Position numbers and translations under genes: made by a program
The notes under the pieces: generated by a model
What the model was told of the DNA's origin: nothing
Databases searched by the model: none
Seen by the model: the letters and a program-made list of their open reading frames with translations, nothing else
Shown: positions 56,686-64,000 of the stretch, one piece after another
How positions within the stretch are numbered: position 1 is the stretch's first letter
Layout of the letters: every line of letters begins with the position of its first letter
Source: Malaya genurostris
Lineage: Eukaryota > Arthropoda > Insecta > Diptera > Culicidae
Direction of reading: 5' to 3'
DNA: 64,000 nt
Assembly (NCBI RefSeq): GCF_030247185.1
Contig: NC_080571.1
Span: 39,215,502-39,279,501 of the forward strand

Positions 56686-58555
56686 TGATCTACAAAACAA
56701 TATCAATAATGGTAGCCCCTCCGACTGCAGACTGCTTAGAAGGTTTTATCTTTCAGTTGGAACTACCTAAATTTACACCAATTGTTTGTTTAGAAATTCC
56801 TTAGGCCATAGTAAAAGCGACGACACGACCAGACACTCCGAAGAAAAATTAGCAATAAAATTGTCCGTTGATGATTTAGCGCCAGTTACCAAAAATTTAA
56901 CGACCCCTTGATAATGTTAAAAATAATCTTATTGAGCAACACTGTTTAAGTTGCTACGAGCTAGTTACCAAGGGACCCTAGAATAAATAAACAAACAATT
57001 TGAAAAAAAGATCCCGGAATATCGGAAAGGGCTTGTATCAGGTACGTTAAGTCTGGTTGGACAGAGATTGAATAGGAAATTCAACTAATTTTTAATCGGT
57101 AGAATCCACGTAGCGGATCTGAAAGAGCATCTAGGCGAAAGATGTACATCAAACTACCACAAGCCCATTTTCACGAATGCTACATCAGTCGCACCAGTGC
57201 CTTGTACTCAGGATTTCAATTCTACAGATCAGTACAACTGGTGGGATATTTTCTTCGTTACTACTGATTTTTAGCCGATGGAAGAGTAGTAATGCTGACC
57301 GGTCCAGAGTTCTGTTACTAAGCTGAAAGATCAATCACCCGCCTAAAATGAAATACTTAAAGGTCACTACAGATACAAAGTAAAGTCTTCAGTACATTTC
57401 TCTATACAATTAAATTTTGTTTCTCAATCTGCACTCTGCACAACGACGATTAGTTTAATTAAAAAGATGTACTCAACAAACTAATAGTTCTTTTTAAATT
57501 TTCGCTCAACGACAGCGAAGAAAATTACTTTTGCGTTGTGCAAAATGTCCATTTTACTAAGATTGTTAATTGCCCTTTACATGTAATAAAATGTATTCGT
57601 TTGTTTCAATATTTAACATGAAATAACTAGTTTTCTGTTGGTATTATTATACCAAAACGATTAAAAATTTTTGGAAAATCTTGATTATATATGAAATTGG
57701 GAATGTATATTTACTCAACATGAGTCATGTTAGTTACAACATAAAGTTTATACCAATATTTACACCCATGTTCTGATTTAGTGTAACTCTAATAATCTGA
57801 CCATACTATTCAAGTAATGTTGTTCAGAATAGTTCCATTTTTTACATGATATTTGCTTCAATCAAGCACTGGGATATATCTGCGTCAGTATCATATTCAT
57901 ATTTCATCATATCCGCTACCAGTTCCAGGAATGCCACCAAATTTAGTTTGGCCTTACTGGTGTCCCCAAATAGAAAACCAACTTCGGTCGGACGGAGTAC
58001 TTCGGATTAATCCCCGTAACATTAACCACATCACTTCCACGTTTATTTACATTCTACATTTCTTTATAAATAGTAGCCATGGTAGCTGTTATTGAAAATC
58101 AATAATTCAATAACTTGTGTTGCCAATTTAAATATTTAAACGGTGATTTCATTTTGACATTACGAGTTACTGAGGGGTACTTAAATTTGCGATACAGTTT
58201 TTATATACGAGTGGCAGGTCGTGTCGTCGGTAAAAGTTTCACTTTAGGATCCGTATCTACAAGTTCCTTGCCAAATAAAATATCTGAAAAAACTACAACA
58301 GTTTATTATAAAAGATCCATTTTACCGTTTGTCTCTTTCCTACAAGATATTTAGCTCCAGTGACACGTTCTTTTTGGAATCCGCTTTACAATTGGTTTCA
58401 CCGTCCATTACAAAGGACTCAGAATTGCAGTCATCCATCGAATTAAACTTGCCACCTTGGTAGCTGCCTTTTCTTTCGAAATCTTGCTACTCCCAAAATC
58501 CGTCCGCCCCCAACAGTGTCAGACTCCGGAGATGGTTGTAAAGGGATTACAGACA
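56686..58555. other. Non-coding DNA, no gene seen
   Basis: Frames at 57853-58095 and 58115-58354 have no recognisable domain. No terminal repeats were noticed. Confidence 0.4.
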
Positions 58556-58561
58556 ATTTTT

Positions 58562-58800
58562 CTAAGGTCATTTCGTCGAAATGCGTATTACCGAGGGTCA
58601 TTTCGCCGAAAAGTAAAGTAACCTAGCTTTTTACAGTTAAATATTCATTTTGGGTGATATTACACCTTTCGGCAAAGTGACCATTCAGTGAAATAACCGT
58701 TCCGATTAAATGATCCTTTCAGCGAAACTACTTTCTGTGCAATGACTTTCAGTGAAATTCGGACTTCCCGGAGACCGGCTTTCGACGAAATGACCTTCTC
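58562..58800. mobile_element. Degenerate second copy of the TTTCGGCGAAATGACC MITE
   Basis: GGTCATTTCGTCGAAATG, then GGGTCATTTCGCCGAAAAG near 58595, and inverted variants (TTTCGGCAAAGTGACC near 58668, TTTCAGCGAAACTAC near 58717, TTTCGACGAAATGACC near 58781) show the same subterminal units as 6873-7485, more decayed and shorter inside. Confidence 0.7.
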
Positions 58801-58959
58801 TCAACTACCTGCCTTTCGAAATCATAGTTCTACCGAATGCGACCGTGTGTCCACTTGTCTTCGACTCACAGACGGGTCTGAGCACTTACGGAACCGGATT
58901 TTGCGAAATTGGACGAAGCAAAAGTTTTTGATTCGCAGCCTTGTCATAGAATAACCCTG

Positions 58960-59509
58960 AAACGAGTTAAATTCCACTCATAGTCTCCTGAACTCTTGGG
59001 CTGATTGGACCTGTTAGTCATGAATTCCTAGGCGCGAACTATTAGGTTTGGATTCGACCACTTGAACCCTCGAGCCTGATTTTTTAAGCTTGAACTCTTA
59101 GTCTTGGATTTTAGCTTGTTCTCCATGGTATGAACTCCTAAGCTTATAGGTTAAAAATTGAATTCTTAGACTTGAACTCTTAGACTTGTTAAGCAAACAA
59201 CTTGAACTCAAAGATTTAAACTCCAAAGGATTGTTTATTGGACATGAAATCTCAGGTTCTTCTCTTGTAGGTTTGGACTCTTGAACACTCTCTTAGGCTT
59301 AACTTTTAACTTGGATCCATAGAATTGAAATTTTAGCGTTGAACTCTAACATGAAACGTGAAATTTCTCGCTTCAACTAATCGGATTGAGCTCTTCAGCA
59401 ATTTTAAAGCTTGGATTTTTTACCTGAACAAAAATCTCTTAGCGTTCAATTTCAGAAATCTGGGATTCTTGGACTTTAAAATCCAGGCTTGTGTGTTTAG
59501 TCTTAACTG
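58960..59509. repeat. Cryptically simple block, left flank of the TTGAACTC array
   Basis: Phrases of 15-25 bases built from 'gaactcttag', 'cttgaactc' and 'ttggactct' follow each other in one orientation. It is a degenerate form of the array unit that follows. Confidence 0.8.
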
Positions 59510-60567
59510 TTGAACTCTTGAACTCTTCAACTCTTGAACTCTTGAACTCTTGAACTCTTGAACTCTTGAACTCTTGAACTCTTGAACTCTTGAACTCTTG
59601 AACTCTTGAACTCTTGAACTCTTGAACTCTTGAACTCTTGAACTCTTGAACTCTTGAACTCTTGAACTCTTGAACTCTTGAACTCTTGAACTCTTGAACT
59701 CTTGAACTCTTGAACTCTTGAACTCTTGAACTCTTGAACTCTTGAACTCTTGAACTCTTGAACTCTTGAACTCTTGAACTCTTGAACTCTTGAACTCTTG
59801 AACTCTTGAACTCTTGAACTCTTGAACTCTTGAACTCTTGAACTCTTGAACTCTTGAACTCTTGAACTCTTGAACTCTTGAACTCTTGAACTCTTGAACT
59901 CTTGAACTCTTGAACTCTTGAACTCTTGAACTCTTGAACTCTTGAACTCTTGAACTTTTGAACTCTTGAACTCTTGAACTCTTGAACTCTTGAACTCTTG
60001 AACTCTTGAACTCTTGAACTCTTGAACTCTTGAACTCTTGAACTCTTGAACTTTTGAACTCTTGAACTCTTGAACTTTTGAACTCTTGAACTCTTGAACT
60101 CTTGAACTCTTGAACTCTTGTACTCTTGAACTCTTGAACTCTTGAACTCTTGAACTCTTGAACTCTTGAACTCTTGAACTCTTGAACTCTTGAACTCTTG
60201 AACTCTTGAACTCTTGAACTCTTGAACTCTTGAACTCTTGAACTCTTGAACTCTTGAACTCTTGAACTCTTGAACTCTTGAACTCTTGAACTCTTGAACT
60301 CTTGAACTCTTGAACTCTTGAACTCTTGAACTCTTGAACTCTTGAACTCTTGAACTCTTGAACTCTTGAACTCTTGAACTCTTGAACTCTTGAACTCTTG
60401 AACTCTTGAACTCTTGAACTCTTGAACTCTTGAACTCTTGAACTCTTGAACTCTTGAACTCTTGAACTCTTGAACTCTTGAACTCTTGAACTCTTGAACT
60501 CTTGAACTCTTGAACTCTTGAACTCTTGAACTCTTGAACTCTTGAACTCTTGAACTCTTGAACTCTT
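59510..60567. repeat. TTGAACTC 8-bp array, about 132 copies
   Basis: Nearly perfect head-to-tail TCTTGAAC units with only a few substitutions (TTTT for CTCT near 59955, 60052 and 60075; TGTAC near 60120). Confidence 0.97.
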
Positions 60568-63500
60568 AAACTGTTAAGTTTGAACTCTTAGGCTTAGAGG
60601 ACTGAACTCCTAGACTTCATAAGTAAGGCGGAAACTCGTAGCCTTTCGCTTTAGGACTCAAAACTTAAAGCTTACGACCAAAATCTCAGGCCGAAACTGT
60701 TTGGTTTGAATGCTTAGACTTGAATAATTAGGCGTTAACTCTTCACAACGAGTTCATCGACTAGGAATCTTGAGCTGAGTTCTCAAGCTGGAATTCTTTT
60801 GCTTAAGCTCTTTACCCTTAACTCTAAATCTTGGTTTCGCAAACTTAAAATCTTAGACTTGCACTCTTTAATTTGCAATATAAGACATGAACTCGTATTC
60901 TTGAATTATCAATCTATAACAACTCAGATTGAGCTCTTCAGCATGAATTTTAACACTTGGATTCTTGAGTCCTCAGACCTCAGAACACTCGAAATCTTAG
61001 ATTAATTAATTAAGATTGAACTTTTAGTCTCGAACTCTTAAATTGGCTTGAATTTTTAAGCCTCAACTATTCGGCTTGAACTTAAAATCCTGAATCCCTT
61101 TAGTCAGAACTCTTAGCCTTGATATCTCAGCCGTCAACTCTAGAACTTGGATTCTTAAATATGAACTCTTATGTCTTGAATTCTAAGGCATGAACTGTTC
61201 GGCTTGCAATCAAAGGCTTAGATTCTTTGTTTTACACTCAGGCTTCAGCTCTGAGGTTAATGCTCTTTGACTCTTGAAATGTTGGATTGCTGTCTATTGA
61301 ACTGTTGGGATTGTTGCGATTGTTGCGACTGTGCAACTGTTAGACATTTCAACTCTAAGACTCTTACGATTTATGACACTTGGACTCTCAGGCTTGTTGG
61401 TCCATAGTCCTAGCCTGTTGGACTCTTGGAATTCTAAGCTTTTGAACAGTTGGACTCCCAGGCTCTAGGGGTCTTAGGCTTTGGGCTGCCAAAATATATC
61501 TGAATTTTAAGCCTTGAGCTGCTGGACATTATGATTTCTGGACTTTTGTACTACTTTACAATTTCACTCATGGACTCGAATTTTGGACTTCAGATCATTT
61601 GTGCTTGAGGGTTTTTGATCTCGTGAGATTTTGAACTTTGAAAATTTTGAACTGAATTTAAGGGCTTTTCGACTTTTTGACATCGAGATATTTTAGTTTC
61701 TAAACCTCAGGATGTCTATGCCTTTTGACACGTAGGCTATCGAACTCCTGGAATTTTCGAGCGTTGGACTTCTGAGTTCTAAACTCATGGAATTCTGAGC
61801 TTCACGGTAGTTGCAATCCTGGGCTCGTAGAATGTTGGGCTGCCGAGCCCCCTTAGAAATTTCCTAGACTAGAGTTGAGCTTTTAGACTTCTGAAAATTT
61901 TTTATTTTATATTTGTGAACTTCTGAACTGTTTAACTCAAAGACTTTTGGACTCGACTTTTGAACTTATGTGCTCTTTTACTACAGAGTCTCAGATTCCT
62001 GTTCCTTTTACTAATAGGTTTTTGAACTCTTAAGCTTTTTGAGTGTTGAATTTCTGGGCTCTAAACTGGTGGAATCCAAATCTTTAGGATTCTTGCATCT
62101 CTGGCCTCAAGGATTTTCTGTCACCTGAGAGTTTGGATTCCTGGACTAGTGGAACTTGAACTTCTGAGCAAACGGGATTTTGTACTTGTGAGCTTGTTAA
62201 ATCGTAGACTTTAGGACTCATGGATTCTTAAAAGCTAGATTTGTAGAACATCTAGGTTTTTTGGACTATTGGGACTCTGAACTTCTGGGTATTTTATGTT
62301 ATAGATTTCTGGATTTATGTGCTGTAGGACTCAAAGCGATTTAAACTTCTGGGCTACTGGGATCTTGGACTCGTGGGCTTAAAACCCCTTGAAGTTCAGA
62401 GCTTCACGATTATTGGATTCCCGGGCTTTTGGAATCTAAAGCTGCTGAACGTTTTAAATCCTAGGTTAGTGGATTTTTAAGTTTATAGACTTATATGCGT
62501 TTGAGCTTTTGGCTTTTGGGTACCTTTACTTTGGCTTTTTGACTACTTGGATTCTAGACTTCTGTGATTTTTAACTTCTGGGATTTAGATTATTTAGAGT
62601 AGCGTCTTTCGACTCGTAGGCTTTAAAAACTCTTGGATTTTAGAGTCTTGAACTCCAGGGAAAACCCTTATAATCTTTAGAATTTTGTCTACTGCAGTCA
62701 AAGCTACTGAGCTAAAGAACTTCAGTATTATTGGTCTTCTGGGTATTTGCACATCTGTACATTTGGATTTCTGGACTGTTTGACTCATGGGCTCTAGACT
62801 CGTGGATTTTAAAACCTCTGCTCTAGTTGATTTCTGTGTTTTTTTTATTCGTTGGCTTATGAACTCTTGTACTTTTAGATCTTTGGACTCTTGAAGCTTT
62901 CATGAATCATCTAATAAAATTCTGGTATCTTGGACTCTGGGCTCTTAGAAATGGCTGCTGGGCATTTGAATTCCTGGGTTAGAAGAGTTTTTGGATTCTG
63001 TACTATTTAATTCGTAGCTTTTTGGAATCTTGGATTTTTAAACGATCTTTTGTATTTTTTGCCTTTTTGACTCCTGGGATTTTGGACTTTGGACTGGAGT
63101 TTCTAGGTTTTTGACTCCTAGGTTTTTGAATCCTGTTTTAGGACTCCAGTGCATTTTGGTTTCAAAAATCTTTTTATACTTCTAAGCTCCTGAACTTTTC
63201 ATGTGTTGGACTGCAGGGCTTCCAAATTCTTGGAATCCTGAGTTTTCAACAGTCCAATTACTGTACCCTTGGAAATTTGAGCCACCGAACATTTAGATTT
63301 CTAGGGCTGTGGACTTCAGGGAATTTTAGTTTCTGGACTTTTAAACACCTTGGTCTTTTGAACACTTTGGTTTTTAAACGCATGATTTTTAGGACTTCTG
63401 GTTTTTTTTTTACTCCAGAGATTTTGGACGTTTGGGATTTGGTACTCCTGGGTTTTTCAATTTCTGGCCTTTCAACTCTTGAATTTCAGGACGCCTATGC

Positions 63501-64000
63501 TTTTCGAATCATAGGCTTGGACACCAACTTGGACTTCTGAGCGTTTCAACTGTTGGCGTTTTATACAACTGAACTCGAAGACTACTATTGGACTCTAAGG
63601 CTACGAAGTTAACGCTCTCTGAGTTTTTAAACCCCTGATCATTTGGATTATGAACATTTGAAATCCTGGATTATTTGACTCGTGGTTATTTGAACTCGCG
63701 AAAGATTACAGCTTGTGATCTTCTCCCGGTGAACGAAAAGCCAGGGTAAAATAAATTTTATTGATAATAATAATAAGCTCGTGATCTTTTTGACTTTGGC
63801 ATTTTGGACTACTGAGTTGTTGGATTTGCTGAGCTTTTTGATTCCGTAGTTTTAGAACTCATGTACTTTTCCACCTGTAGAAATGTGAACTCTTCCTTAA
63901 ATGTTTTGGCTTCTGAGCGATTGAACTCCTAGACCAGTAGATTTTATATTTCTGAGTAATCGGGATTCTGTACTTGTGATCTTTTATACTTTTTGACTCG
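60568..64000. repeat. Cryptically simple block, right flank of the TTGAACTC array
   Basis: About 3.4 kb of short phrases such as 'ttggactctt', 'gaacttctgg' and 'tggattcttg' persist to the window end in the same orientation, with spacing and sequence drifting away from the pure array. Small frames (62594-62788, 63277-63540) are read-through of these phrases. A short AATAATAAT run lies at about 63763-63775. Confidence 0.8.

Noticed and set aside
57853..58354. Two adjacent 80-codon plus frames
   Set aside because: No domain, no coding bias and no shared reading frame; probably chance.

Overview
The window is eukaryotic and almost certainly comes from a mosquito, most likely a culicine of the Aedes type. 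It is AT-rich, has spliceosomal introns with GT..AG ends, and is crowded with retroelements and DNA transposons. These include LOA/Lian-like and Jockey-type non-LTR fragments, a Feilai-like tRNA-derived SINE, DD37E and mariner transposase remnants, and many MITEs. The genus is an inference from repeat types; no species marker is present.

The only conventional protein-coding gene I can support is a neuroligin on the + strand. Six exons lie between 26472 and 43917. They encode most of the catalytically dead esterase-like ectodomain, the stalk, the single membrane span and the start of the cytoplasmic tail. The N-terminal exon(s) lie upstream and were not identified. The exon at 43117 ends at a perfect splice donor, so more tail probably lies downstream. 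Intron 3 is 13.3 kb and holds a large foldback repeat, a Harbinger-type MITE, a tRNA-like sequence, an AAT microsatellite, and a LOA retroelement inserted into a mariner remnant with a 13-bp target duplication.

Layout: 1-6.8 kb, AT-rich non-coding DNA, one GC-richer block and a dispersed mosquito repeat carrying a CA run. 6.87-7.49 kb, a MITE with 8-bp target duplication. 7.5-10.7 kb, degenerate simple sequence followed by a 2.6-kb nearly pure AAAGT array. 11-13.7 kb, a collapsed mariner, a TTA microsatellite, a 34-codon membrane smORF candidate with TATA and initiator-like sites, and a GC-richer block. 14.1-18.1 kb, a small MITE, dispersed repeat and a broken LOA copy. 18.7-22.2 kb, a GC-richer block containing the Feilai-like SINE, then duplicated transposase N-termini. 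22.2-24.8 kb, a 10-bp minisatellite decaying at both edges. 26.4-44 kb, neuroligin. 44.4-50.4 kb, two dead DD37E transposons, SINE fragments, a Jockey-type element and a mariner remnant. 50.8-54.3 kb, ATCGA-rich duplication, a 30-bp minisatellite split by a dispersed repeat, and another GC-richer block. 54.7-56.7 kb, a CR1-like RT fragment. 58.5-64 kb, a second MITE fragment, then about 5 kb of cryptically simple DNA centred on a 1.06-kb 8-bp array.

Most long open frames here (poly LLYFT, poly FAILCYSL, poly N/L/I) are read-throughs of tandem arrays. No new multi-gene system is visible. The most unusual features are the three tandem arrays, two of them (at 8.1 and 59.5 kb) lying beside copies of the same MITE, the foldback repeat, the palindrome-swapping MITE family and the small membrane smORF.
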